Positions 42,585 to 51,630 of a DNA stretch of 64,000 nt are shown piece by piece. Both the position numbers and the translations under genes were made by a program. The notes below the pieces were generated by a model. The model was not told the origin of the DNA and made no database searches. It worked only from the letters and a program-made list of their open reading frames with translations. The stretch is from Alphaproteobacteria bacterium UBA3612 (lineage in GTDB: Bacteria > Pseudomonadota > Alphaproteobacteria > Sphingomonadales > Sphingomonadaceae), in the NCBI GenBank assembly GCA_002375465.1, contig DFLT01000004.1, forward strand, positions 1 to 64,000. The letters run 5' to 3'. The first letter of the stretch is position 1. Each line of letters starts with the position of its first letter.

Positions 42585-43320
42585 TGTCGCCATCGCAGAA
42601 GATGGACTGGCGCTGCGCCTGCCCGCCGCCATCGACTGTCCGGCTTTCACGATCCGCTATAAAAATCGCGGTACGCGGCTGTTCCAGGAACGCGATCGGC
42701 ACCTGGCTGCGCGACTGATCGACCTCGCCTCCAGCCTGAAGCGGCAGCAGGAAGCATTCAAACAAGGCGTCAGCACGGAGCGAAGCCGCATATCGCGAGA
42801 TCTGCACGACGATCTTTCGGCACGCCTGGTATCGGGCTTGACGTTGAACGATCCGGTCCAGCTGAAATCGGTGTTGCGTTCCTCCCTGGCGGAGGTGCGG
42901 GCCATCGTGACGGCGGAGGAAGGTGATCAGGGGCAGATTGCGGATATCCTCGCTGACTGCCGTGCAGAGGCGGCAGAACGGCTTGAGGCATCAGGCATAT
43001 CGCTGCACTGGCCAGTCAAGGACTTGCCGGGACGACTTGATAATAAGGCGCACAAGGCGCTCACCTCGGTGTTGCGAGAGGTGGTTACCAACTGCATCAA
43101 ACATTCCGGTTGCGACCGGCTGAGTATCGAAGTGACAGTGGACAACGGCCGCCTTTACATAGTGGCTACCGACGACGGTCGGGGCTGTCAGGATATGCGG
43201 CACGGTAACGGCCTACGTAATATGCGCGCGCGCATGACGGCAATTGATGGCTATTTCCAACATCAGTCGCAGCCAGAGGGCGGTTTCCGCATCTCCTTGA
43301 ACATGCCGGCAGGATCATGA
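42445..43320 (+). CDS. Sensor histidine kinase, catalytic part (frameshifted)
   Basis: This frame carries the transmitter domain of the same kinase. It has a HisKA_3-type phosphoacceptor box (ERSRISRDLHDDLSARLVSG), an N box (LREVVTNCIKHSG), and ATP-binding glycine boxes (ATDDGRG and HGNGLRNMRARM). This is the NarX/DegS-type kinase family that pairs with LuxR-type regulators. Residues from the open frame before about 42528 belong to the overlapping N-terminal frame and are probably not translated this way. The stop overlaps the response regulator start (ATGA). Confidence 0.82.
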   Translation: MQIYWRKWPISRLSGTSPCVPSSGETFFDKAFSPLQIEEQGHSSSADVAIAEDGLALRLPAAIDCPAFTIRYKNRGTRLFQERDRHLAARLIDLASSLKRQQEAFKQGVSTERSRISRDLHDDLSARLVSGLTLNDPVQLKSVLRSSLAEVRAIVTAEEGDQGQIADILADCRAEAAERLEASGISLHWPVKDLPGRLDNKAHKALTSVLREVVTNCIKHSGCDRLSIEVTVDNGRLYIVATDDGRGCQDMRHGNGLRNMRARMTAIDGYFQHQSQPEGGFRISLNMPAGS

Positions 43321-43967
43321 CCAGACAGGACCGTCTGCGTATATTGGTGATCGACGACCTTTTGCCCGCCCGGCAACTTTTGATTCAGGCGATCAACGGA
43401 GTTCTTGCCCAAAGGGGGCTGGGGGATAGTGAAATCGTGGAGGCGGCGTCCTTTGCCGAGGCAATGGTCCTCGTCGAACAGGAATTCGATTTTGCTTTCG
43501 TCGACCTTCATCTGCCGGACGGGCGTGGGTGGGATATTATCCGCAGCCTGAAGACGGGGCGGAACATCATCGTTGCCGCCGTCACGGTGATGAACGACCG
43601 TTCCAGCGTTGAGGCAACGCTGGCAGCGGGGGCCGACGGGTATCTCATCAAAGATGCCGAACCCGACATGCTGCATTTTCGCATCGAACGCCTCATGGCG
43701 GGGGAGCCTTCGCTGTCGCCCGCCATCGCCAGGATGATGCTCGCTCGCTTTCGCCCTGTCCACGATCCCGCCGAGGACCCGCTCACCGGCCGCGAACGTG
43801 AAGTTCTGTCATTGGTGGGACGGGGCCTTCGTGCTCGTGAAGTTGCAGAACAGCTTCAGATCAGCGCACATACGGTGCGGGACCATCTGAAATCGATCTA
43901 CCGCAAGCTGGACGTTTCCTCGCGCGCGGAGGTCGCTATCGAGGCCCAGCGACGCAATCTGACCTGA
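43317..43967 (+). CDS. LuxR/NarL-type response regulator
   Basis: A 216-residue two-domain regulator. The receiver domain starts RILVIDDLLPARQLL with the phosphoacceptor Asp63 in FVDLHLPDG and the conserved Lys in GYLIKDAE. The C-terminal LuxR helix-turn-helix has LTGREREVLSLVGRGLRARE then QISAHTVRDHLKSIYRKLDV. It is coupled to the kinase by a four-base overlap. The likely targets are the adjacent Slam-FecR unit and/or the aminotransferase-QEGLA-ATP-grasp operon 190 bp downstream. Confidence 0.93.
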   Translation: MTRQDRLRILVIDDLLPARQLLIQAINGVLAQRGLGDSEIVEAASFAEAMVLVEQEFDFAFVDLHLPDGRGWDIIRSLKTGRNIIVAAVTVMNDRSSVEATLAAGADGYLIKDAEPDMLHFRIERLMAGEPSLSPAIARMMLARFRPVHDPAEDPLTGREREVLSLVGRGLRAREVAEQLQISAHTVRDHLKSIYRKLDVSSRAEVAIEAQRRNLT

Positions 43968-44158
43968 GGGCGTTCTGCTGCATCGGCGGGCTAGCCTTAC
44001 GGCTGGCCTAAAGGATAAGGACAGCAAAAATCTTGACCGCAGCGCCCCGCTGCGCCGCTTTCCAACCGGGGGCGGGCCAATCATCTCACCCATCGGGGTC
44101 GGGCAGCGCCAGTAATTGGGCGAGCGGCCTGCGGCCCATCAAACTTGGACATGTGACC

Positions 44159-45448
44159 ATGAACATCAGCAGCGACACAAAGGGCATTGATCCCTTCCGC
44201 GCCATAGAGGTGAGCCAGCTTGCCCATGAATTGCGCGCACAAGGTGCATCCGTGATTCACATGGAATTCGGTCAGCCTTCCGAAGGCGCACCGGCGGGCG
44301 CGATCGAGGCTGCACGCGGCGCGATGGACGGCGGCGACATGGGTTATTGGGAAAGCATGCCGCTGCGCCAACGGATCGCGAAACATTATCAGGATGAATA
44401 TGACGTCGATGTGCAACCGCAGCAGGTCCTGCTTACATGCGGAGCGTCGCCGGCGTTGGTGTTGGCGCTTCTCAGCGCCTTTGATGTCGGCAGCCGGGTA
44501 ATGACGGCACGCCCGGGATATGTGGCCTATCGCAACTCGTTGCGTGCGCTCCACATGAATCCGGTTGAAATTGCCTGCGGTGAAGAAGACCGGTTTCAGA
44601 TTAACGCCCGCCATATCCGCGACGCCGCCGATGCGCCCGACGGGCTGATCGTCGCCAGCCCTGCCAATCCAACCGGAACCATCATTCCTCCGGCGGAGCT
44701 TGCCGACATCGCGGCGGCATGCCGGGAAAGGAATGTTCAAATCATCTCAGACGAGATTTATCACCGTCTAAGCTATGAAATTGAAACGCAGTCGATGCTG
44801 ACGCACGACCCCGAATCGTTCATCGTCAACAGCTTCTCAAAATATTACGGAATGCCCGGATGGCGCCTCGGCTGGCTGATATGTCCGCAGAAATTCGTCG
44901 CGGCTGCCCGCGCGCGCGCCGGCAACCTCCTTTTGACGCCCCCCGCGCTCAGCCAGCATGCCGCATTGGCAGCGTTCGACTGCACCGACGAGTTGGACAA
45001 GAGAGTGGAGGTCTATCGCCGTAACCGCACCCTCCTTATCGAGACGCTGGCGCAACTTGGCATCACCGACATCGCGCCCTCTGATGGGGCATTTTATGTC
45101 TATGCATCGATCGCCCACCTGACGGACGACAGCCTGGCGTTCTGTAAGAAGTTGCTGGCGGAAACGGGAATCGCCACCGCCCCGGGACTGGATTTCGATC
45201 CGGAACATGGACGCCGCTTCATACGGTTCAGCTATGCTGTAACAACTGAAATGGCCGCAGAAGCCTGTGACAGGCTGACCAAATGGATGCCTCAGCAGGC
45301 GGGATATCGAGCGCCCGGGGATAAGAAGATATTTATGGATGAATGGGGGCGGAGCGCCGACATTCTTGCCATGCAGGATTTACGCGACGGCTTTCTTGCA
45401 GGAGTGTCGGAAGCGCGCGACTGCCTCGCCGGGATGAGTGCTCGATGA
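44159..45448 (+). CDS. PLP-dependent aminotransferase, class I/II
   Basis: A 429-residue fold-type I enzyme. It shows the glycine-rich MEFGQPSEGAP start, the CGASPAL phosphate loop, PANPTG (Asn170), SDEIYHRLSY (Asp198, Tyr201), the Schiff-base lysine Lys228 in SFSKYYGMPGWRLGW, and the substrate-binding arginine in RFIRFSYA. A tail of about 40 residues (FMDEWGRSADILAMQDLRDG onward) extends beyond the usual family end. ATG 44159 starts the conserved part. The stop overlaps the QEGLA gene (ATGA), so it belongs to a three-gene unit. Substrate unknown. Confidence 0.9.
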   Translation: MNISSDTKGIDPFRAIEVSQLAHELRAQGASVIHMEFGQPSEGAPAGAIEAARGAMDGGDMGYWESMPLRQRIAKHYQDEYDVDVQPQQVLLTCGASPALVLALLSAFDVGSRVMTARPGYVAYRNSLRALHMNPVEIACGEEDRFQINARHIRDAADAPDGLIVASPANPTGTIIPPAELADIAAACRERNVQIISDEIYHRLSYEIETQSMLTHDPESFIVNSFSKYYGMPGWRLGWLICPQKFVAAARARAGNLLLTPPALSQHAALAAFDCTDELDKRVEVYRRNRTLLIETLAQLGITDIAPSDGAFYVYASIAHLTDDSLAFCKKLLAETGIATAPGLDFDPEHGRRFIRFSYAVTTEMAAEACDRLTKWMPQQAGYRAPGDKKIFMDEWGRSADILAMQDLRDGFLAGVSEARDCLAGMSAR

Positions 45449-46656
45449 CGGTGACGGCGACCGATAAGCGACAGGATGACCGACCGTCCGGCCTTTGCGA
45501 TGCTGCGATTTCCGTCGATCGCGAACTTGCGCAAATGGATCGCAAAATTGATTGGCTGACGCGCCTGACCCCCACCAATATCGATCATATCTGGGAGGGT
45601 TTCCAGGCATCTGGGTTTCGTGACATGCCCGACAGTCACTTCGGCGAAGGGCTGACCGATGATGCGCCGGGAATGCGAAGGGAGCTTTTCGCACTACCCG
45701 TTCGTGAAATCGAAAATCCGCTGATCGAAGCGCTGCTTCTTGAAAAACAACGCGAACTGGACCGGCAGATCGAACTCGTGCGCATGCGCGGTCGCGAGGG
45801 GTTCATCGTGGCAAGCGTGGATCTTTTCGGTCATGTCAGCGAACAATTGCTGGAAACCGCCCGTGAATTGCTGGCCACGGTGCCGATCCTGCCGCCGGAC
45901 GAATGCAACGTGGATGCGGAGGGCGTTTGCGACGCCGCGCGCGCTGCGGTTGATCGCTATCGCAAGCATTATCCCGATTTTACATGTGACGTAATCGTGG
46001 ACCCGACGCCCGGCACGTCCATGTACGTGTCGGCGGGGAATTTTCATGTTGCCTTCGACTACCGCGCGCCTGGAAGCCGGGTGAACCCGCTGATCCAGCA
46101 CGAGATCGGGACACACGTCGTCACTCGTCACAACGGTGATAGGCAACCCCTGCACACATTGGCTGGGGGACTGGCTGACTATGACGTGCTTCAGGAGGGG
46201 CTTGCGGTTCTGGGCGAGTACTTGGCCGGCTATCTACCTGCCGGTCGTCTGCGTACGCTAGCCGCACGCGTGGTCGCCGCGCACATGGCTGTGCAGGAGG
46301 CACAAGGCGCGGAAATCTACGCCTGTCTGGTGGACGAATGCGGCCTGAGCGCCGACGCGGCATTTGATACTGCCGTGCGGGCAAAGCGCGGCGGTGGACT
46401 GACAAAGGATGCCCTCTATTTGAAGGGGCTGGCCGAACTGCTCGCCTATCTTAGCCACGATGGCGATCTGGAGATTCTTTTCCTTGGCAAGTTTGCACTC
46501 AAGCAATTGTACAGCTTGGAAAAACTGATCGACGACGGCATTTTGCACGCGCCGGAAATCATCCCTTCCTATCTCGAGGACCCAGCCGCGCTGCAAAGGC
46601 TGCAACATGTCCGAACCGTGCCTCTCGCATCGCTGTACCAGGAAAGCCCCGAATAA
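45445..46656 (+). CDS. DUF1704 metallopeptidase-like protein with QEGLA motif
   Basis: A 403-residue protein of the family named flavohemoglobin expression-modulating QEGLA motif protein (DUF1704). It has the zinc site HEIGTH (His219-His224) in NPLIQHEIGTHVVTRHNGDR and the motif LQEGLAVLGEYLAG (Gln250-Ala254). The eukaryotic relative MATCAP is a tyrosine carboxypeptidase, so a carboxypeptidase-like reaction is plausible, but the bacterial substrate is unknown. It is coupled at both ends, to the aminotransferase (ATGA) and to the ATP-grasp gene (TAATG). Confidence 0.92.
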   Translation: MTVTATDKRQDDRPSGLCDAAISVDRELAQMDRKIDWLTRLTPTNIDHIWEGFQASGFRDMPDSHFGEGLTDDAPGMRRELFALPVREIENPLIEALLLEKQRELDRQIELVRMRGREGFIVASVDLFGHVSEQLLETARELLATVPILPPDECNVDAEGVCDAARAAVDRYRKHYPDFTCDVIVDPTPGTSMYVSAGNFHVAFDYRAPGSRVNPLIQHEIGTHVVTRHNGDRQPLHTLAGGLADYDVLQEGLAVLGEYLAGYLPAGRLRTLAARVVAAHMAVQEAQGAEIYACLVDECGLSADAAFDTAVRAKRGGGLTKDALYLKGLAELLAYLSHDGDLEILFLGKFALKQLYSLEKLIDDGILHAPEIIPSYLEDPAALQRLQHVRTVPLASLYQESPE

Positions 46657-47717
46657 TGCCGGAAACCACTATCAAGATCGCCTTCGTCGTGAACGAGGTT
46701 GCCACTGAGAAGGACGATTTCACGACCATCCGCCTGGCGCGCAAGGCTGTGGCGCGAGGTCATGAGGTGGCGTTGATCGGGCTTGGCGACTTCATATACG
46801 ATTGGCAGGATGGAATCTGCGCGATGGCGACCGTCAGCAAGGTTGCCGAATTCGACGACGACAAGACCTATCTGGCGCATCTGCAGGATCCGGAAATGGA
46901 GCGTACGCGCATCCGCCTGGCGGAATATGATATCCTGATGCTGCGCAGCGATCCGGCGGAAGAGCTGATTCCGCGTAGCTGGGCGCCATCGTCCAGCCTG
47001 CTGTTCGCACAGCTTGCATCGCTGAATGACACAATCGTGCTGAACGATCCGAAGCACCTGACCGACGCGGTCAACAAGACCTATTTCCAGGGCTTTCCGG
47101 AAGCGGTTCGTGCGGCCACCACCATTACGCGGGAGCCGGCGGAAATCGCCCGCTTCCTGGATGCTCATTCGGGCAAGGGCGTCATCAAGCCGCTGCAGGG
47201 CTCGGGCGGGCAGGGCGTGTTCCTGATCAACAAGAAAAACCGGGAAAATCTGAATCAGATCGTAGAGGCAGTCATTCGCGACGGCTATGCGATTGTGCAG
47301 GAATATCTGCCCGCCGCAAAAGATGGCGATCTGCGGATGATCACGCTGAACGGCAGGCCACTGAAAGTCGACGGCACCTACGCTTGCCTGCACAGGTTCA
47401 GCGAGACCGACGACCATCGTAGCAATATTTCCGCCGGCGGCAGCGTGGAAATGGTCACGCCCGACGAGACCGCCCTGCGCATCGCAGAGATCATCGGCCC
47501 TAAGTTGATAGACGACGGCATGTACCTGACGGGGCTCGACATTGCGGGCGACAAGATGATGGAACTGAACGTCGACACGCCCGGCGGCATAAACTTTATC
47601 GAGGATCTAAGCGGCGTCGATTTTTCAGGCGCCATCGTCGACGATCTGGAGCGCAAGGTGCGCCTGCAACGGCAATATGGCGGAACGCTCAGCAATCGGC
47701 AGCTTGCCGTGATCTGA
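46656..47717 (+). CDS. Glutathione-synthetase-like ATP-grasp ligase
   Basis: A 353-residue ATP-grasp enzyme. IKIAFVVNEVATEKDDFTTI opens the N-terminal domain. GKGVIKPLQGSGGQGVFLIN is the ATP-binding loop, then VQEYLPAAKDGDLRMITLNG. The Mg-binding end is KMMELNVDTPGGINFIEDL. It resembles prokaryotic glutathione synthetase, but its operon partners (aminotransferase and DUF1704 peptidase) suggest a specialised ligase forming an amide or peptide bond. A housekeeping gshB elsewhere in the genome would support that. The ATG overlaps the preceding TAA by one base. Confidence 0.88.
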   Translation: MPETTIKIAFVVNEVATEKDDFTTIRLARKAVARGHEVALIGLGDFIYDWQDGICAMATVSKVAEFDDDKTYLAHLQDPEMERTRIRLAEYDILMLRSDPAEELIPRSWAPSSSLLFAQLASLNDTIVLNDPKHLTDAVNKTYFQGFPEAVRAATTITREPAEIARFLDAHSGKGVIKPLQGSGGQGVFLINKKNRENLNQIVEAVIRDGYAIVQEYLPAAKDGDLRMITLNGRPLKVDGTYACLHRFSETDDHRSNISAGGSVEMVTPDETALRIAEIIGPKLIDDGMYLTGLDIAGDKMMELNVDTPGGINFIEDLSGVDFSGAIVDDLERKVRLQRQYGGTLSNRQLAVI

Positions 47718-47924
47718 GCGGGTGCCTCGCAAAGCACCGCAGACTTACAGGCAACCACGACGGCGCCTGATCGAGCGCAAACGCAATCCATAGGCGAGCG
47801 AAGTAATGTCAGTGACAGGCCCGGAAATTGACCTGTTTGTTGCGGCGAAGCGGTCAGCGCAGATCGATTGGTATCGAAGGATAGCTCTCGCTGACGCCAG
47901 CACTGCCTGAGCCTAGCATCTAAG

Positions 47925-47964
47925 GAAAATAGGCCGGGTCCGCCCTGTTGAGGGCGAACCCGGC
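47925..47964 (-). terminator. Probable intrinsic terminator of the serine hydrolase gene
   Basis: Just past the stop of the minus-strand serine hydrolase, GCCGGGT and ACCCGGC (47933-47939, 47958-47964) enclose an inner stem CGCCCT/AGGGCG, interrupted by small bulges. On the minus strand the hairpin is followed by CCTATTTTCC, a modest T-run. Confidence 0.65.
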
Positions 47965-47971
47965 AGGATCG

Positions 47972-50053
47972 TCAATAGTTGAGTGTAAGGCTCATCAGGC
48001 CGCCGATATGGGCGATCCACAATATTCCCAGCAGTGCTGCCGCGATCAGGATGCTGCCCAGCTTGATGATCCAGCTGCGACCGGAACGTATGGACAGAAC
48101 CGCATTCCAAACGCCCACGACCGCACCGAAGATTGGGATGATCATGGCAATTTGCAGAGTGCGGATCACAGGATCCAGAGCCGCCGTATAGAACGCCACG
48201 TTATTACTCAGGATCGGCTGTATGACGATGAACCACGCGCCGAGATAGGCGAGGTCCAGTACCGTCGCGATCCGCACCAGCCTGCGGATCAGCAGTGGCC
48301 GCCCGGTCAGGCTGGCCGGCTGGCGATAGGTTCGACGCGCCCCCTCTGCGATGATCCACGCCACTACGCCGCCGATCAGTATCAGTACCGAAACAGCGAA
48401 TATGAACAGGTTCAGGTTTGAATTGCGGTGCGGCGGGACCGGTTGCAGCACCCCGGCGGGGTTGTCGCTGCTGACGATCGTCTTGACGCCGTCCACGACC
48501 TCCATCTTCAACATGGCGGTGCCGCCGACCTCTCGCCACAAATAGGGCTCGACCTCCCGATATTTCGTGTCGGGAGAAGAGGCCATGCTGATCGTGTCAT
48601 CCGCATTCAGGATGATATCCGATTGTCCGATCAGGACATAGAACAGGCTCATGAAACCTGATTCTACACGCCGGGACGTTTCGTAACGTCCGGCGACTTC
48701 CTGTCCGTGCTGCCGCGCCGTTGCGATGGCTGGCAGGTCCGCCGCTTCGTCCGGTGCGGGGAAGTAGCGGTCCATGAAGCTGCTGAACAGCCGCTGCCGA
48801 ATGCCATAGACCGCGTCGCCCTGGCCGCGGCTGTTGAAGCTGACGAACAGGCCGACATTCTCTTCGGGAACGATGTTCATGTCGGTGTGAAAGACGATGG
48901 TGTCGCCGCCGTGCCCCAGGATCGTGCGGCCATTTTGCGTGGCGCGGAAGAAGCCGTGTGCCATGTCGGTGAAGCCCTCCCCCATCGGGCGAGCAGGCGT
49001 GTACATGCGCTGCATCGTCTGCGGCTGCAGGATTTGTGAATCCTGAAACTGGCCATATTGCAGCAGCGCGATCATGAAATTCGCCATGTCGTCGGCCGTC
49101 GACGTCAGGCTGCCGGCCGGGCCGAAACTGATCAGCTCGAACGGCTTGGCCGGGCCGTCGGAAGACATGTAACCCTTCGACATTTCCGCATCAATGTCTG
49201 CGGGCAGGGGCTGTACGAATGTTGAGCGGTTCATGTTCAGCGGCGTGAAGATATGGCGATCGACATAATCGTCGAACGGCTCACCTGATACGCGCTGAAC
49301 AATATATCCTGCGATGGCGGTGCCGTAATTCGAATAGGCCGGCACCTTTCCGGGCGCAAAGATCATTGGCCGCAAATGCTCCTTCAGGAACACGTCGAGC
49401 GCTTGATAGTCCTCCGGCTGGTCGACGATGGCATCCTTCAGGCCCTCTTCAAAGCCGCCGGTGTGCGTCATCAGGTCGTTCATCGTCACGGGACGGTCGA
49501 ACCGCTCCGGAATTTCGAAATCCAGATAGGTGTTGATGTCGGCGTCCAGATCGATCCTGCCTTGTTCGACCTGCTGCATGACCGCGATCCAGGTGAACAG
49601 CTTTGACGTCGAGCCCGGACGAACGAGCGTCCGGTCGCCCGTCATCGGTGCCTCTGTTTCCATGTCTGCATAGCCATAGCCCTTGGACAGCAGCACCTCG
49701 CCGTCCTTGACAACAGAGACCACGGCGCCGGCGACCTTCCCTTGCTCCAGCGCGGCAGGAAACATGCCGTCCAGCCAAGCCTCTACATCGTCAGCCGTTA
49801 GCGTGTCGCTGTCTTGCGGCAGATCCTGCTGAGCTTCATCGTCTGCCGGGGGCAGCGGCGCGACTGCCGTCGTCGAGGGGGCCTCAGCCGTATCCTGCCA
49901 GAACGCCTTCCCCGGGAAACCGCCCAAGACTGACACCGCGAACAGCGCAAGGGCGATGGCCACACAAGCATGTGCCCATTTACGGTTCGTTCGCGCCAGA
50001 CTTGCCACTGGTGCGCTTTCCGTCCTGCTGTTGACGTTGCTGGTCATAGCCAT
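47972..50053 (-). CDS. Class C beta-lactamase-family serine hydrolase with C-terminal membrane domain
   Basis: About 693 residues. A helix near the N-terminus (WAHACVAIALALFAVSVLGG) anchors or exports a beta-lactamase/transpeptidase-like domain. The SxxK nucleophile is in RPGSTSKLFTW (Ser150, Lys153 counted from ATG 50059), the YxN is in AYSNYGTAI (Tyr242), and HGGDT is the later box. After about residue 540 there are four or five hydrophobic helices. Proteins of this build hydrolyse peptides, esters or D-amino-acid peptides in the periplasm; beta-lactam hydrolysis is not implied. Three ATGs lie at the start; the second (50053) has GGAG at the best spacing. Divergent from a TetR gene. Confidence 0.87.
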   Translation of the reverse strand: MAMTSNVNSRTESAPVASLARTNRKWAHACVAIALALFAVSVLGGFPGKAFWQDTAEAPSTTAVAPLPPADDEAQQDLPQDSDTLTADDVEAWLDGMFPAALEQGKVAGAVVSVVKDGEVLLSKGYGYADMETEAPMTGDRTLVRPGSTSKLFTWIAVMQQVEQGRIDLDADINTYLDFEIPERFDRPVTMNDLMTHTGGFEEGLKDAIVDQPEDYQALDVFLKEHLRPMIFAPGKVPAYSNYGTAIAGYIVQRVSGEPFDDYVDRHIFTPLNMNRSTFVQPLPADIDAEMSKGYMSSDGPAKPFELISFGPAGSLTSTADDMANFMIALLQYGQFQDSQILQPQTMQRMYTPARPMGEGFTDMAHGFFRATQNGRTILGHGGDTIVFHTDMNIVPEENVGLFVSFNSRGQGDAVYGIRQRLFSSFMDRYFPAPDEAADLPAIATARQHGQEVAGRYETSRRVESGFMSLFYVLIGQSDIILNADDTISMASSPDTKYREVEPYLWREVGGTAMLKMEVVDGVKTIVSSDNPAGVLQPVPPHRNSNLNLFIFAVSVLILIGGVVAWIIAEGARRTYRQPASLTGRPLLIRRLVRIATVLDLAYLGAWFIVIQPILSNNVAFYTAALDPVIRTLQIAMIIPIFGAVVGVWNAVLSIRSGRSWIIKLGSILIAAALLGILWIAHIGGLMSLTLNY

Positions 50054-50178
50054 CCCCATCTCCGATACCGCCTGGCGACGATGATTTAAAATTAGAGAAT
50101 GATCGTCCGCTTTTTTTGCCTAACTGTCAACTTCGTTTATATGGGCGGGTGAAAATCCAGCTCTGTCAGGGAAATGCA

Positions 50179-50769
50179 ATGCCGAAGCGGGACGCAGCCC
50201 ATATGAACGCCCAGCGCGAACGAATACTTCGCGCCGCAATCCACTGCATCAGCAATGTCGGGCTGGAGCGAACCTCCATTTCGGAAATCTGCAAGGAGGC
50301 ACAGCTAAGCGCCGGGGCGCTCTACAAGCATTTTGCAGGAAAGGACGAGATCGTCACACAGGCGCTGCAGTTCGCGGCCATGACAGAGGGAATGCTGCCG
50401 AAAAGCTGGAGGGAATGGCAGGGCGATATCAGCTGTCTCGACGATCAGATGGGCTTCAGCATCGAAACGGTCGCGCGGGCAAAGCTGCAATTGCTTACGG
50501 GCGCTACACGACCAGGCGCGTTCCACGAACTGGTTAAGCCGCTTATGGAAACGTCTCTGGCGATGCTTGTGCAGCATCTGGCCGCAATGGAGGAGAAGGG
50601 CGAAATCAAATTGAAGATGACGGCCCTGCAGACGGCAAAAGCCCTGTCGGCGATGTCCGACGGCCTGCTTTGGATCGGCTTGGCCACCGACGAGCCGCAT
50701 GAGGAGATTTCCGCGGATATCGCTGCTGCGTTCGCCTGCCTGTTCATCATGCCCGGCGAGGCGGAATAG
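50179..50769 (+). CDS. TetR-family transcriptional regulator
   Basis: A 196-residue regulator. The helix-turn-helix region is ERILRAAIHCISNVGLERTS to ISEICKEAQLSAGALYKHFA (about residues 14-54), followed by a helical effector domain. ATG 50179 has an AGGGA site; the frame is open 63 bases further upstream without one. It faces away from the serine hydrolase gene across a 125-bp A/T-rich gap and is the likely regulator of that gene. Confidence 0.9.
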   Translation: MPKRDAAHMNAQRERILRAAIHCISNVGLERTSISEICKEAQLSAGALYKHFAGKDEIVTQALQFAAMTEGMLPKSWREWQGDISCLDDQMGFSIETVARAKLQLLTGATRPGAFHELVKPLMETSLAMLVQHLAAMEEKGEIKLKMTALQTAKALSAMSDGLLWIGLATDEPHEEISADIAAAFACLFIMPGEAE

Positions 50770-50776
50770 CGTCCCC

Positions 50777-51043
50777 TCAGCCCCCGCTTGCTGTCGGCTC
50801 CGGCGGTTTCCCCGGCCCCAGATGGCGCCATACGCCGATCAGGTTGATGACCAGCAGCACGCAGTTCTGAACACCGATGCCTATGCCCTTGTCGCTAAGG
50901 AAACCCCACGCGATCAGGGCAATGGACGATGTCACGAAAATCACGAATGCCCAGCCTACTTTGCGGGTGCCTGGGTTCAGGGAAATCATGAAGGCAGCGA
51001 TTGCACCGGCGATGGCGCCGTACCATTCCAGAATCTCGATCAT
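50777..51043 (-). CDS. Small two- or three-helix membrane protein
   Basis: An 88-residue hydrophobic protein: IEILEWYGAIAGAIAAFMIS, VGWAFVIFVTSSIALIAWGF and GIGVQNCVLLVINLIGVWRH are likely membrane helices. The GxxxQNxxLLxxNLxGVWRW-like end recalls half-size PQ-loop/SemiSWEET-like or similar small membrane proteins, but I cannot assign a family. The ATG overlaps the stop of the DUF1989 gene (ATGA), so it is the last gene of a three-gene operon. Confidence 0.7.
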   Translation of the reverse strand: MIEILEWYGAIAGAIAAFMISLNPGTRKVGWAFVIFVTSSIALIAWGFLSDKGIGIGVQNCVLLVINLIGVWRHLGPGKPPEPTASGG

Positions 51044-51630
51044 GAGTGGATCAGATAATCGATGGGTTTGTAGCGGAAATTGTTCGACTGTCCGGCGGAA
51101 CAGGCGGTCAGGCCGATGATCAGGTCCATCTCCGCCCGCAGAGTGAAGCGGTCGCCGGGCTTCGACTTTGGCGGATCGACGCTGATCCGTCCCGTCTTGC
51201 CGTCGACGGGCACGTTCATGAAAACGTTGAAGGCTACGGGAATAGCGTCCGGGCTGACGCCGTGCGGGGCAAGAGCGGCGGCAAGATTCCCGAAACAGCC
51301 GCGGTGCGGCTCCTCCTCGCCATATAATTTCCGGAACATTTCCGCCGAACAGGGCGTCAGCAGAAAATCATGCGTGCCCACATCGTCGCGCATGATCGTC
51401 CACATCACATTGCTGCGGTTCGAATATATCTCGTCGCCGGTCGTGAAATAGAGTTTCGATGCATAGTCGATCGTGCGACCATTGGAGATCGCTTCGTTCG
51501 GATCTTCCAGGCTGAAACTGGCAAGATCGGCGACCTGCTCGCCCTCGGGATCGATAATGGTCAGCAATTCGCCGCGCTTCAGGATGAACGCGGCCCCCGA
51601 CCGCGGCGGGATACGGGTAGGCTCGGTCAT
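51040..51630 (-). CDS. DUF1989 (urea carboxylase-associated family) protein
   Basis: A 196-residue protein with the DUF1989 pattern: PPRSGAAFILKRGELLTIID, PEGEQVADLASFSLEDP, TSTxDYASK-like RTIDYASKLYFTTGDEIYSN, DDVGTHDFLLTPCSAEM, NVFMNVPVDGKTGRI and the end MDLIIGLTACSAGQSNN. Family members occur with urea/guanidine carboxylase systems and amino-acid N-oxygenases; a metal-binding beta-barrel is expected. The start 51630 overlaps the stop of the YqcI/YcgG gene, so it is coupled to it. No urea carboxylase gene is nearby. Confidence 0.85.
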   Translation of the reverse strand: MTEPTRIPPRSGAAFILKRGELLTIIDPEGEQVADLASFSLEDPNEAISNGRTIDYASKLYFTTGDEIYSNRSNVMWTIMRDDVGTHDFLLTPCSAEMFRKLYGEEEPHRGCFGNLAAALAPHGVSPDAIPVAFNVFMNVPVDGKTGRISVDPPKSKPGDRFTLRAEMDLIIGLTACSAGQSNNFRYKPIDYLIHS

